64,000 nucleotides of DNA from Paenibacillus albiflavus (GTDB lineage: Bacteria; Bacillota; Bacilli; Paenibacillales; NBRC-103111), in assembly GCF_004344915.1 (NCBI RefSeq), contig NZ_SKFG01000016.1, positions 1-64,000 on the forward strand, in the 5' to 3' direction. Made by a program: the position numbers and the translations under genes. The stretch's first letter is position 1, and every line of letters starts with the position of its first letter. This document shows, in pieces, positions 27,141 to 36,655 of the stretch. The notes under the pieces were generated by a model, which saw nothing but the letters and a program-made list of their open reading frames with translations, searched no databases and was not told the origin of the DNA.

Positions 27141-27319
27141 TAGTTTACCCCTTAATTACAGGATGCAGGAATATGTTTATTTATTTCTACATTATATCTA
27201 AAAAAATGCAAGAAGTATACCTATTATGACGATTTTCTAATATACAGTAACGGTAAAATCGACTTTATACAGCAAGAAAAAACGGCTTCTTTATGAACCA
27301 ACGTGTTTCTTAAGACTGC

Positions 27320-27360
27320 TAAAAAAGCCTCGAGCGTGCCATACTGCTCACTCAAGGCTT
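27320..27360 (-). terminator. Terminator of the oligosaccharide ABC transporter operon
   Basis: AGCCTCGAG and CTCAAGGCT form a stem with one mismatch, followed on the minus strand by six T residues, just beyond the stop at 27373. Confidence 0.75.
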
Positions 27361-27372
27361 TCTCATATTCGA

Positions 27373-28227
27373 TTATTTAATTCCTGAAGTGCTGTAATTC
27401 TCGATAATACTCTTCTGAAAGACGATAAACACGACGATAACGGGTATAACCATGAATGCAGCACCAGCCATTTGCAGTGCATTCTGACCACCATACTGGC
27501 CTTTTAACAAAGACAATCCAACGGAGAGCGTATAATACTTCTCGTCACTTGCAATAATGAGCGGCCACAAGAAGCTGTTCCAGCCTGCAATAAATGTAAG
27601 AATGCCTTGTACCGCAATAATCGGCTTGGATATAGGTAGAGCAACTTGATTGAAAATCCTAAACTCACCTGCTCCATCAATTCGAGTCGCTTCGAGCAAT
27701 TCATTCGGAATCGTCGACATAAATTGCCTAAACAAAAATATCCCGAATGCGCCTACTAGAGCTGGCAGCACGATACCGATCATCGTATTCGTTAATCCCA
27801 TTTTGTTCAGAATCAAATAAACAGGAATCATGGTAACTTGTCCTGGAATCATCATCGTTGCGAGCACCATGATGAATAGATTGTTACTGCCTTTGAATTT
27901 GAATTTAGCAAAACCATAGCCTGCCATCGCATTCAAGAACATCCCAATGAATGAGAAGAAAACAATGATCAATGTATTTTTTAAGTATACGGAGAAATTC
28001 ATGTTGGTAAACAAATTCTTAAAGTTCTCAAACGTAACCTCATTCGGGAACAGAGTCGGTGGAATGAGGATAATTTCATTTTCAGTCTTAAGTGAAGAGA
28101 AAATCATCCAGACAAAGGGAATAACGAAAATAATGCCTCCCAACGTTAGAATAATTCCTGCTATCCACTGAAACAGTCGATCTTTGTTCGGTGCTTTATG
28201 ACGTGTGTTCACAGCAGCAGATTTCAC
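27373..28227 (-). CDS. Oligosaccharide ABC permease, MalG type (beta-1,2-glucan locus)
   Basis: A 284-residue CUT1 permease with about six membrane segments and the EAA loop NELLEATRIDGAGEFRIFNQVALPIS. It starts at GTG 28227 behind GGGGG. Last gene of the minus-strand arm of the island (binding protein, MalF-type, MalG-type). No ATPase gene is present. Neighbouring GH3 and GH94 genes suggest the cargo is a beta-linked gluco-oligosaccharide, probably beta-1,2-linked (inference from synteny). Confidence 0.9.
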   Translation of the reverse strand: MKSAAVNTRHKAPNKDRLFQWIAGIILTLGGIIFVIPFVWMIFSSLKTENEIILIPPTLFPNEVTFENFKNLFTNMNFSVYLKNTLIIVFFSFIGMFLNAMAGYGFAKFKFKGSNNLFIMVLATMMIPGQVTMIPVYLILNKMGLTNTMIGIVLPALVGAFGIFLFRQFMSTIPNELLEATRIDGAGEFRIFNQVALPISKPIIAVQGILTFIAGWNSFLWPLIIASDEKYYTLSVGLSLLKGQYGGQNALQMAGAAFMVIPVIVVFIVFQKSIIENYSTSGIK

Positions 28228-28244
28228 GACTTTACCCCCATTCT

Positions 28245-29132
28245 TTAATAATCAGACTCTTTGTTCTGCATACGATATTGAATTAGTGTGACTGCAATAA
28301 TCGCAATAAACAATACGAAAGAGCCTGCTGCAGCATACCCGAAATTACTTAATTGGAAACCATTCTTATAAATGAAAAGAGCAACTGACATCGTTCCATC
28401 GAGCGGTCCGCCCTTCGTCATAATGAATGGTTCTTCGAAAAATTGCAGCCATCCGATCATCGTCGTAATGGATACGAAGAAGATCGCAAAGCGCAGCATC
28501 GGAACCGTAATTTTGACGATTTGCTGCCAGGTTGTCGCTCCATCCAACTGTGCTGCCTCATACAAAGACTTCGGAATCCCTTGCAGAGCAGCGATGAAAA
28601 TAATCATATTTAAACCAATCGCTCTCCATAATGCGAGAAGGATTAATGAAATTTTCGCAATTGTCGGCTCTGTCAGCCATGGTACCGCTGGCAAATTTAT
28701 AAGATCCAATAAATAGTTGAATAAACCAAAAGATGGGTTATACAAGAACGCCCATACAACAGCCACCGCTACAACGTTCGTTACAGACGGAAGATAATAT
28801 ACAACACGAAATACTTTAAAGAACTTGGAAGTACCAAGATTAATAAGAACCGCAATACTCATGGAAATAAGTACGACGAGAGGAACACCAATAACAACAT
28901 AGAACAACGTATTAAAGATCGATTTTAAAAATACAGGATCCGCTAAAACGTTCAAGTAATTCTTGAATCCGACAAACTCTACATTCGAGTAATTTGCTAG
29001 CCCGGCTAAATCCATATTGGTAAAGCTAATAATCAGAGCAATAAAAATAGGCAGAACTGAAAAAATAACAAGCAAAATGATGGCAGGTGCAATAAAAAAG
29101 TAAGGCGCTTTAGAGGTCGTCAAGCCTTTCAT
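28245..29132 (-). CDS. Oligosaccharide ABC permease, MalF type (beta-1,2-glucan locus)
   Basis: A 295-residue CUT1 permease with six predicted membrane segments and the EAA loop KSLYEAAQLDGATTWQQIVKITVPML. It ends 17 bases before the partner permease. The gap between it and the binding-protein gene contains a 12-bp hairpin and a LacI-type operator, so its expression may be set separately from the binding protein. Confidence 0.9.
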   Translation of the reverse strand: MKGLTTSKAPYFFIAPAIILLVIFSVLPIFIALIISFTNMDLAGLANYSNVEFVGFKNYLNVLADPVFLKSIFNTLFYVVIGVPLVVLISMSIAVLINLGTSKFFKVFRVVYYLPSVTNVVAVAVVWAFLYNPSFGLFNYLLDLINLPAVPWLTEPTIAKISLILLALWRAIGLNMIIFIAALQGIPKSLYEAAQLDGATTWQQIVKITVPMLRFAIFFVSITTMIGWLQFFEEPFIMTKGGPLDGTMSVALFIYKNGFQLSNFGYAAAGSFVLFIAIIAVTLIQYRMQNKESDY

Positions 29133-29183
29133 ATCGAGACATTCACTTCCTTATAGTTCAAGGTAAAAGCAACGACAACAAGA

Positions 29184-29195
29184 AGAAACGTTTCT
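29184..29195. promoter_or_regulatory. Internal LacI-type operator between binding protein and permeases
   Basis: AGAAACGTTTCT is a perfect 12-bp palindrome sharing the GAAACGTTTC core of the four operators in the divergent promoter region about 1.5 kb away. Confidence 0.6.
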
Positions 29196-29224
29196 CCGTT
29201 TTAGAAGACTATCATACTAATGAT

Positions 29225-29254
29225 AGCTAACCGACTAGGTAAAGTCGGTTAGCT
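29225..29254 (-). promoter_or_regulatory. Intercistronic hairpin after the binding-protein gene
   Basis: AGCTAACCGACT pairs perfectly with AGTCGGTTAGCT around a six-base loop, 13 bases past the stop. The short T content after it suggests partial termination or mRNA protection. Confidence 0.65.
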
Positions 29255-29266
29255 TTAATCTTCTTA

Positions 29267-30538
29267 TTATTTCTTCAAAATCTCTTCTGCTTTTTTGTTG
29301 AAATCATCCATTTCTTTCTGAACATCAGCATTGCTGCGATATACGCGCTCGAAACTGCTTAAGAAGTTTTGAGCGATTTCTTCAAATGGCTTAATAAGCG
29401 GCATTGGAACAGCTGTTTTCAATTGCTCGCCAATCACTGTATAGTTAGCATCGGATTTCAATTTATCATCCTCCCATGCAGTCTTAGCTGCTGGAAGTGA
29501 GTTTGTAAGCTCCATCCACTTGATTTGGGTTTCAGGCTTGCTCATGAATGAAACGAACTTAACGGCTGCATCAGCATTCTCTGTGTATTCAAATACGGAC
29601 AAGTTAGAACCGCCTAGTGATGAGAAGTTATTCTCCTTACCTTGCGGAAGTACAGCTGTTGCCCATTTGTCTTTCAATTCAGGTGCTTGATCGTTAATTA
29701 GATTAATCATCCAAGGACCACTAATAAACATAGGAGCTACGCCATCTCCACGGAACGCTTGAACGGCATCCATACCGATATCGACTGGAGCGGATTTATC
29801 CTTAAAGAACTGAGCCATGTACTCAACAGCTTCAACAAATTTAGGTTGGTTGAATTGTGGCTTACCGTCTGCGTCGAACAGCTCTGCACCATTTTGACGA
29901 GCGAACATAAATCCTAGGGATTGTTCTTTCACATCAAGGGCATAGCCATACTTATTGTTGCCGCGTTCAGCTAGCTTCTTGGATACAGCCAACATTTCAT
30001 CCCAAGTTTTAGGCGGCTCATTATAGCCAATCTCTTTTAAAATATCTGTACGATAGTACAAGACGCGAGTATCAATATACCAAGGCACACCTACATAGGC
30101 ATCCTCATAAGTACCTGTTTGAATGGATCCATCATAGAAATTCTCTTTTTTAATTTCAGGGAAATTTTCTAAGTATGGAGTCAAATCTTTAAGTGCTTTA
30201 GCATTTGCAAACTCAGGAATCCAAGTTGTTCCCATTTGAACAACGTCCGGACCTTTTTTGGATGCAACTGCAGTTAATAGTTTATCATGAGCTGTATCCC
30301 ATGGCAGAGCTTGTACATTTACTTTGATATCCGGATTCTCTTGTTCGAACAACTCAGCCATTTGTGGTAGGGACTTAGCTTCCTCTCCCATTCCCCATAC
30401 ATTAATTGTAACTTTTTTGCCTGCTGCCGGGCTTCCCTCAGGTGCAGGAGACTCCGCATTATTATTTGAAGAACAACCTGCTAATACGCCAGTAAGAAGT
30501 AAAGATGATGCCAAACCAATTGCTAATGTTTTACGCAT
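29267..30538 (-). CDS. Oligosaccharide-binding lipoprotein (beta-1,2-glucan locus)
   Basis: A 423-residue extracellular binding lipoprotein: signal peptide with lipobox LAGC, then an SBP_bac_1 fold (KKVTINVWGMGEEAKSLPQM, GPDVVQMGTTWIPEFANA, VGVPWYIDTRVLYYRTD, MFISGPWMINL). It starts at ATG 30538 behind TAGGAGG. It is the first gene of the minus arm and divergent from the GH3 gene across four LacI-type operators. By position it corresponds to Lin1841 of Listeria innocua, a sophoro-oligosaccharide-binding protein; specificity is inferred. Confidence 0.9.
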   Translation of the reverse strand: MRKTLAIGLASSLLLTGVLAGCSSNNNAESPAPEGSPAAGKKVTINVWGMGEEAKSLPQMAELFEQENPDIKVNVQALPWDTAHDKLLTAVASKKGPDVVQMGTTWIPEFANAKALKDLTPYLENFPEIKKENFYDGSIQTGTYEDAYVGVPWYIDTRVLYYRTDILKEIGYNEPPKTWDEMLAVSKKLAERGNNKYGYALDVKEQSLGFMFARQNGAELFDADGKPQFNQPKFVEAVEYMAQFFKDKSAPVDIGMDAVQAFRGDGVAPMFISGPWMINLINDQAPELKDKWATAVLPQGKENNFSSLGGSNLSVFEYTENADAAVKFVSFMSKPETQIKWMELTNSLPAAKTAWEDDKLKSDANYTVIGEQLKTAVPMPLIKPFEEIAQNFLSSFERVYRSNADVQKEMDDFNKKAEEILKK

Positions 30539-31004
30539 GTTTAAATGCCTCCTAACAGATTCTAGTTCATATCAATTGCTAATTATTTGTTATATCTTGA
30601 TCAATCTAAACATGAATTATGAATTCATTATGCCAAGACCCTTCAGCCCTCCTAACATCAGAATGACTTCCCCTTAATCAAACAATATAACAAAAAAACT
30701 ATTAGAGAAACGTTTTGATAAAAGCGTAACCGTTTTATCATCCGGATCATATCCGTGTGAAATTATAAAATCTAAACGTTTCGATAGTCATTATATAATA
30801 TTATGAAATCGCATTCAATAGTTTTTTATAAAAAATTTAAACGTTTCGATTTTGCTTATAATGGTTTATAATGCTTTATTGACGACATAAAAAAAGCTGT
30901 TTATAATGAATTTGTTCAAATTTGAAACGTTTCGATCAACATAGTTCGTTGAATTTATTACAAATAATAATTGGGATACTCCCATTCATCATGGAGGATA
31001 GCAT
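30539..31004. promoter_or_regulatory. Divergent control region of the sugar island
   Basis: This 466-base, AT-rich gap holds no gene. It contains four LacI-type operators with an AAACGTTT core (30708-30715, 30774-30781, 30839-30846, 30925-30932). The last three extend to AAACGTTTCGAT. A consensus promoter on the plus strand, TTGACG-17-TATAAT (30879-30907), drives the GH3 gene, and the last operator lies just past its start site, a road-block position. Confidence 0.8.
30879..30907 (+). promoter_or_regulatory. Sigma-A promoter of the GH3-GH94 operon
   Basis: TTGACG (30879-30884), 17-base spacer, TATAAT (30902-30907). An operator GAAACGTTTC follows at 30924-30933, overlapping the early transcribed region. 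Confidence 0.75.
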
Positions 31005-33179
31005 ATGAATGAATCCAACTTAATTTCATTGATAAGGCAGATGACCTTGGATGAGAAAATCAGTCAGCTCATGCAGCTTTCAACTCCTTTTTATGAAGGT
31101 GCTGAGAGTGAAGGTCAAATTACAGGTCCGATGGAAGCTATGGGAATCACAGATGATATGATTCATAATTCAGGCTCTGTACTAGGTTTATCCGGTGCCA
31201 AAGAAGTTATCCAAGTTCAAGAGGCACATTTAAAAAAGAATCGTCTAGGAATCCCGCTGCTCGTCATGGCGGATATTATTCATGGTTATAGAACAATTTT
31301 CCCCATTACACTGGGTCTGAGCTGCTCATGGGATATGGAATTAGCGGAGAAAAGCGCTGAGATTGCTGCTGCTGAAGCTTCCGCTGCTGGGGTACATGTT
31401 ACTTATGCGCCAATGGTTGATCTCGTTCGAGATCCTCGCTGGGGCAGAGTAATGGAATCAACAGGTGAAGATCCTTATCTGAACAGTCAGTACGCAAGAG
31501 CCTTTGTTCGCGGATTTCAAGGCAAGGATCTAACGAATGATCATTCACGTGTTGCTGCGTGTGTCAAACATTTTGCGGCTTATGGTGCTGCAGAAGGCGG
31601 ACGTGACTACAACACGGTCGATATGTCGGCATGGCAGTTGCGTGAGATGTATTTGCCTGCTTATAAAGCAGCATTAGATGAAGGATGTCAAATGGTGATG
31701 GCTGCTTTTAACACGGTGGATGGCATTCCTGCTACAGGCAACAAGCGGTTATTAAAAGGGCTGCTTCGAGAAGAATGGGGATTTGACGGCGTGCTAATTT
31801 CCGATTGGGGAGCAGTCAAGGAGTTAATTCCACATGGTGTGGCAGCAGATTTGAAAGAAGCGGCTTATAAAGCGATGCAAGCCGGTATTGATATCGAAAT
31901 GATGACATCAGCCTATGTGCATCATCTTAAGCAGCTTATAGAAGAAGAACATATTCATGAAGCGCAAATTGATGAAGCTGTGCTTAGAATCTTGAAGCTC
32001 AAGCAGACGCTTGGATTATTTGACAATCCAACTCGTGGCGCAAGTGTAGAGCAAGAGCAACTCATTATTATGTCAGATTTACACCGGGCAGCAGTGCGAG
32101 ATGCAGCAGCGAAATCCTGTGTTCTGCTTAAGAATGATTCCGTTCTGCCTTTAAAAGCAGAGCAGAAGATCGCTTTGATTGGTCCTTTCGCTCAGAATGG
32201 AGATATTCTTGGGCCTTGGTCATGGCAAGGTTCAAAAGAAGAAGCTGTTCAATTATTTGACGGTATGATCACTGTTAGCGATCCGGAAAATATCCGTATA
32301 AGTCAAGGATGCGGAATCGAGACTGGTACAGAAGCTGAACTAGAAGCCGCTGTAGCTGCTGCAAAGAATGCTGATGTCATTGTGCTCGCGCTTGGCGAAG
32401 ATTCTTTAATGAGCGGTGAGGCAGGATGCAGAGCGGATATTCAGCTTCCACGAATTCAATTGGAGCTCATAGCGAAGCTTAAACCATTGGGCAAGCCTAT
32501 GGTAGCTGTTCTGTTCAATGGACGTCCCCTTGATTTACATGGTGTTTACGATCAAGTCGACGCTGTGCTTGAAGCGTGGTATCCAGGAACGGAAGGCGGC
32601 ATCGCAATCGCTGAGCTGCTGTATGGCAAACGCAATCCTTCCGCTAAGCTTACGATGTCATTCCCTTATGTTACAGGACAAATTCCTGTTTACTATAATC
32701 ATTATCGTACAGGCAGACCACAAGGTGCACCTGATGCACAAGTGCGTTATGTCTCTCAATATTTAGACATTCCGAATGAGCCGTTATTCCCATTTGGCTA
32801 TGGTCTAAGCTATACAACCTTCGATTACAGCGAAGCTCGAATTTCATCAGGCACAATGTCAGTTAACAAGCCTTTAACTATCCAAGTGCGGGTAACGAAT
32901 ACTGGCAGCATGGCAGGTGAAGAAATCGTTCAGCTCTACGTACGTGACCTCGTCGGTGATGTAGTTCGCCCTGTGAAAGAACTAAAAGACTTCCGCAAAA
33001 TAACACTTGCACCAGGCGAAAGCCAAGAAATCACATTTGAATTAACTGAAAAGCAGCTTAGATATCATCATCATGACTTGCAATATACAAGCGATCCAGG
33101 TGACTTTATCGCATATGTAGGAACAAGCAGCATAGAAGTCCAAGAACTGAAATTTACACTAACTAAGGAAAGTGAGTGA
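31005..33179 (+). CDS. GH3 beta-glucosidase
   Basis: A 724-residue cytoplasmic (no signal peptide) GH3 enzyme that removes glucose from beta-glucosides. The N-terminal barrel carries DPRWGRVMESTGEDPYL, KHFAAYG and the nucleophile region GVLISDWGAV (Asp267). The second domain shows VLLKNDSVLPLK and WYPGTEGG, and a fibronectin-III-like end shows PFGYGLSYT and NTGSMAGEEIVQLYV. It starts at ATG 31005 behind ATGGAGG. The next gene encodes a GH94 phosphorylase and begins within bases of its stop. Position and length match Listeria Lin1840, a GH3 acting on beta-1,2-gluco-oligosaccharides. Confidence 0.93.
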   Translation: MNESNLISLIRQMTLDEKISQLMQLSTPFYEGAESEGQITGPMEAMGITDDMIHNSGSVLGLSGAKEVIQVQEAHLKKNRLGIPLLVMADIIHGYRTIFPITLGLSCSWDMELAEKSAEIAAAEASAAGVHVTYAPMVDLVRDPRWGRVMESTGEDPYLNSQYARAFVRGFQGKDLTNDHSRVAACVKHFAAYGAAEGGRDYNTVDMSAWQLREMYLPAYKAALDEGCQMVMAAFNTVDGIPATGNKRLLKGLLREEWGFDGVLISDWGAVKELIPHGVAADLKEAAYKAMQAGIDIEMMTSAYVHHLKQLIEEEHIHEAQIDEAVLRILKLKQTLGLFDNPTRGASVEQEQLIIMSDLHRAAVRDAAAKSCVLLKNDSVLPLKAEQKIALIGPFAQNGDILGPWSWQGSKEEAVQLFDGMITVSDPENIRISQGCGIETGTEAELEAAVAAAKNADVIVLALGEDSLMSGEAGCRADIQLPRIQLELIAKLKPLGKPMVAVLFNGRPLDLHGVYDQVDAVLEAWYPGTEGGIAIAELLYGKRNPSAKLTMSFPYVTGQIPVYYNHYRTGRPQGAPDAQVRYVSQYLDIPNEPLFPFGYGLSYTTFDYSEARISSGTMSVNKPLTIQVRVTNTGSMAGEEIVQLYVRDLVGDVVRPVKELKDFRKITLAPGESQEITFELTEKQLRYHHHDLQYTSDPGDFIAYVGTSSIEVQELKFTLTKESE

Positions 33180-33184
33180 TTCAT

Positions 33185-36100
33185 ATGTCCAATACTTCTA
33201 GCAACAATTATCAGCTTTCCTCAAACGAAATGACGTTTACTTTTATGCCGAGTGGCGATATTCGTGAAATTACCGTTCTTAACCGTATGATCAATCAATG
33301 GGTAGCCAATCCAGTTGACGGCTCGCTAAATAATCTATATCTGCGACTCCATACGGCAAACGGCATTGAAGCGATTCCAATGATAGGGATTCATTCTACT
33401 AGTAAGATGAGTCATTCAGATTCTCAAATCATTTGGACAGGTACTGCACGTGAGCTAAAGTATCAAGTCACCTTCACCTTAACCGATCAGCATATCTGGT
33501 TCTGGGATGTTAAAGTTGAAGGACGAGGACAGGAAATTGACGTGATTTATGGACAGGATCTTGGAATCGCTGACAAAGGTGTAGTTCGCACCAATGAAGC
33601 TTACCTCTCTCAATATATTGATCACACAGTTTTTGAGGATACGGCTCTTGGTTATGTTGTATGTTCTCGTCAAAATCAACCGCAGCAAGGTGAATTTCCT
33701 TATATTCAGCAAGGCTCATTAACAAAAGCAGCTGGATATTCCACAGATGGCTATCAATTCTTCGGGCTATCGTATAAGGAAAGCGATCAAGCAGCTGTTC
33801 TGACACAAGCGAGCCTAGCGAACGAAGTCTATCAGTACGAATTTGCCTATACGGCATTGCAATCTGAGCGTGTTCGATTAGATGGTTCATCTCAATTTGT
33901 CTTCTATGGCTTATATCGTCCGAACCATCCTCATGCGATTACCGAGCTTGAATTCAGCAATGAGCTTAAGCAGGCTTGGGCACAAGCATCGAAAATACAA
34001 GCAATGGAAGCTGCTCAGCCTGTTCACAAGGCATCGTTTGCTTCCGCAATTGGAACACCTTTACTAACCGAGTCTATGACGATTGAAGAAGTGAAGAATC
34101 TCTTCCCTAACCGCGAGCAAGAAGAATGGCAAGGAGAGGAGCTTCTCTCCTTTTTTACCGACACGTATGAGCATGTCGTGCTTAAAGCCAAGGAGCTGCT
34201 GATCGAACGTCCGCATGGTCATATTCTCATGACTGGGAATAACGATCGATTGAACGATCAGATCCTTACAACTACATCCTATATGTATGGAATTTTTAAT
34301 TCACAGCTTGTACTCGGGAACACCTCTTCTAATAAAATGCTGACCAATGCGCGTAATGCTCTTAATGTGATGAAAACATCTGGACAGCGCATCTATATCG
34401 AGCAAAGTGGTGAATATCGTCTATTAACGATGCCTTCCATGTTCGAAATGGGCTTTAACTATGCTCGCTGGTATTACAAAATGCAAGATGACATGCTGAT
34501 CATCACAAACTTCACAACCGTGGATACACCTGAGGTTCATCTTCAAGTTCGATCAACTAGCGGCAAAGCGTATACATTCATGGTGACTAATCAAGTATCC
34601 ATGAACAATAATGAATATTTGGTTCCTTTCCATATGAACCAAGAAGCTGATGTGCTCACATTCCGCGCAGATGCGGAATCGGATAGTGCCTCCGTCCTAC
34701 CTGAACTGAACTACCGCATGAAAGTGTTCGGAACTGAGCTTGCGATTCAAGATGAAACTGCATTAGTCTCAGGAATTGCAGCAGGCTCAGCTTCTCTCGT
34801 CGTTCTTAAGCTGAACGCATGCAAGGAATGGAGTATGACAGTTCGAGGTGCACTTCATAACGAGCAGTCACCGATCCTTCATGCAAATGCTGAGAACGAA
34901 ATTGAACGTTATCGTGAATACTACCGTAAAGTCATGAACGGCTTCCATCTATCAATTGCAGAAGGTACTTCTGACAATCTGCAAAAAGTAAATGCGATTG
35001 CCTGGTGGTACACTCACAACATGCTCGTACACTACTCTGTCCCTCATGGACTTGAACAATATGGCGGCGCTGCTTGGGGGACTCGTGATGTATGCCAAGG
35101 TCCTACAGAGTATTTCATGGCAATGCAAAAGTATGATCGGGTACGCGATATTCTTAAACAAGTCTATAGCCACCAATACGAGGATGATGGCAATTGGCCG
35201 CAATGGTTTATGTTCGATCAATATTACAAGATTCAACAAGAAGAAAGTCATGGCGATATCATTGTATGGCCACTTAAAGTATTGGGTGATTACCTGCACA
35301 ATACGCATGACTACAGTATTTTGGAAGAACTGCTTCCTTATACGAATCGTCATACGGCTGAGTTTACAGATGCCAAGTACTCTTTAGCTGACCATGCAAA
35401 AAAAGAGATTGCATATATTAAGAATCATTTCTTGCACGATACACATCTTTCAGCGTACGGCGATGGAGACTGGGATGATACCCTGCAGCCAGCCAATGCG
35501 CAATTAAAACAATACATGATCAGTAGCTGGACGGTTGCCCTAACCTATCAGACCTTGAGTCAACTATCAAGTGTACTTGCGGAAAAAGATTCGGCATTGT
35601 CCACTGAATTGCAAGAGCTTGCTGCAGGCATCCAAAAGGATTTCAATCAATATATGCTGCAAACCGATGTTATCCCTGGATTTGTCTACATGGAGGAGCC
35701 AGGCAAAGCTGAATACATGCTGCATCCGACGGATACTACGACAGGTATTCAATATCGATTACTGCCTATGACTCGCAGTATGATTGCTGAACTGCTGACA
35801 AAGGAGCAGGCTGACGCTCATTATGAGCTCATTAAGAAAGAGCTTTATTGTCCAGATGGTGTTCGCTTAATGAATAAGCCAGCTAAATATGTCGGAGGGG
35901 TAAGCACACATTTCAAACGTGCTGAGCAAGCCTCCAACTTCGGTCGTGAGGTCGGACTTCAATACGTTCATGCTCATATTCGTTTCGTTGAAGCGATGGC
36001 GAAGCTAGGAAAGTCCGAAGAAACCTGGAAAGGTTTAGAAATGATTAACCCTGTCGGCATTCAGTCGATTGTCCCTAATGCTGAGCTAAGACAAAGCAAT

Positions 36101-36532
36101 GCTTACTTCAGCAGCTCGGATGGTAAATTCAATACACGTTACGAAGCACAAGAACGATTTGATGAGCTTCGAACAGGGAAAGTTGCGGTCAAAGGTGGAT
36201 GGAGAATTTATTCCAGCGGCCCTGGAATCTACTTGAACCAATTGATTTCAAATTGTCTTGGTATTAGACATGAGGGGCAGGATCTGATCCTGGATCCAGT
36301 ACTTCCGCAAACCTGTGATGGCATGCAATTTGATTATGAGTTAAACGGTCAGAAAGTACGCTTCATTTACCGAATTACTGGACAGCCTATTCAAGGCGTA
36401 ACCATCAATGGATATGAAACGAAATTCATTCCTGTTCCGAATCCATACCGTCAGGGCGGAATTCGTATTGAAGAACAAGAGCTTTGCCGTTTGATGAATC
36501 TTGAAAGCAACGAGCTGCTTATTCAACTTTAA
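33185..36532 (+). CDS. GH94 phosphorylase, probable 1,2-beta-oligoglucan phosphorylase
   Basis: A 1115-residue cytoplasmic GH94-type protein: an N-terminal beta-sandwich, a long linker, then an (alpha/alpha)6 barrel with GLEQYGGAAWGTRDVCQGP, WPQWFMFDQY and the catalytic loop GDGDWDDTL (Asp762-Asp765), and a C-terminal RTGKVAVKGGWRIYSSGPG region. It would cleave a beta-glucan with phosphate to give glucose-1-phosphate. The length is like 1,2-beta-oligoglucan phosphorylase (about 1.1 kilo-residues) rather than cellobiose phosphorylase (about 800). ATG 33185 follows AAGGAAAGTGAG; a GTG at 33176 overlaps the GH3 stop. Specificity is inferred from length and synteny. Confidence 0.88.
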   Translation: MSNTSSNNYQLSSNEMTFTFMPSGDIREITVLNRMINQWVANPVDGSLNNLYLRLHTANGIEAIPMIGIHSTSKMSHSDSQIIWTGTARELKYQVTFTLTDQHIWFWDVKVEGRGQEIDVIYGQDLGIADKGVVRTNEAYLSQYIDHTVFEDTALGYVVCSRQNQPQQGEFPYIQQGSLTKAAGYSTDGYQFFGLSYKESDQAAVLTQASLANEVYQYEFAYTALQSERVRLDGSSQFVFYGLYRPNHPHAITELEFSNELKQAWAQASKIQAMEAAQPVHKASFASAIGTPLLTESMTIEEVKNLFPNREQEEWQGEELLSFFTDTYEHVVLKAKELLIERPHGHILMTGNNDRLNDQILTTTSYMYGIFNSQLVLGNTSSNKMLTNARNALNVMKTSGQRIYIEQSGEYRLLTMPSMFEMGFNYARWYYKMQDDMLIITNFTTVDTPEVHLQVRSTSGKAYTFMVTNQVSMNNNEYLVPFHMNQEADVLTFRADAESDSASVLPELNYRMKVFGTELAIQDETALVSGIAAGSASLVVLKLNACKEWSMTVRGALHNEQSPILHANAENEIERYREYYRKVMNGFHLSIAEGTSDNLQKVNAIAWWYTHNMLVHYSVPHGLEQYGGAAWGTRDVCQGPTEYFMAMQKYDRVRDILKQVYSHQYEDDGNWPQWFMFDQYYKIQQEESHGDIIVWPLKVLGDYLHNTHDYSILEELLPYTNRHTAEFTDAKYSLADHAKKEIAYIKNHFLHDTHLSAYGDGDWDDTLQPANAQLKQYMISSWTVALTYQTLSQLSSVLAEKDSALSTELQELAAGIQKDFNQYMLQTDVIPGFVYMEEPGKAEYMLHPTDTTTGIQYRLLPMTRSMIAELLTKEQADAHYELIKKELYCPDGVRLMNKPAKYVGGVSTHFKRAEQASNFGREVGLQYVHAHIRFVEAMAKLGKSEETWKGLEMINPVGIQSIVPNAELRQSNAYFSSSDGKFNTRYEAQERFDELRTGKVAVKGGWRIYSSGPGIYLNQLISNCLGIRHEGQDLILDPVLPQTCDGMQFDYELNGQKVRFIYRITGQPIQGVTINGYETKFIPVPNPYRQGGIRIEEQELCRLMNLESNELLIQL

Positions 36533-36578
36533 TATGAAGTAAAATGTATCATCGCTGAAAACTGCTATTAGATAATTT

Positions 36579-36606
36579 CAATGGCGATCTTTCGAGATCG
36601 CCATTG
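36579..36606 (+). terminator. Perfect hairpin between GH94 and lacI
   Basis: CAATGGCGATCT and AGATCGCCATTG pair perfectly around a TTCG tetraloop, 47 bases past the GH94 stop. No T-run follows, so it is either a weak terminator or a processing/stability element that partly uncouples lacI. Confidence 0.6.
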
Positions 36607-36655
36607 CTATAGTAGAATGAGATTTAAGATTGAGTCATTGAATGGAGAGAATGTT

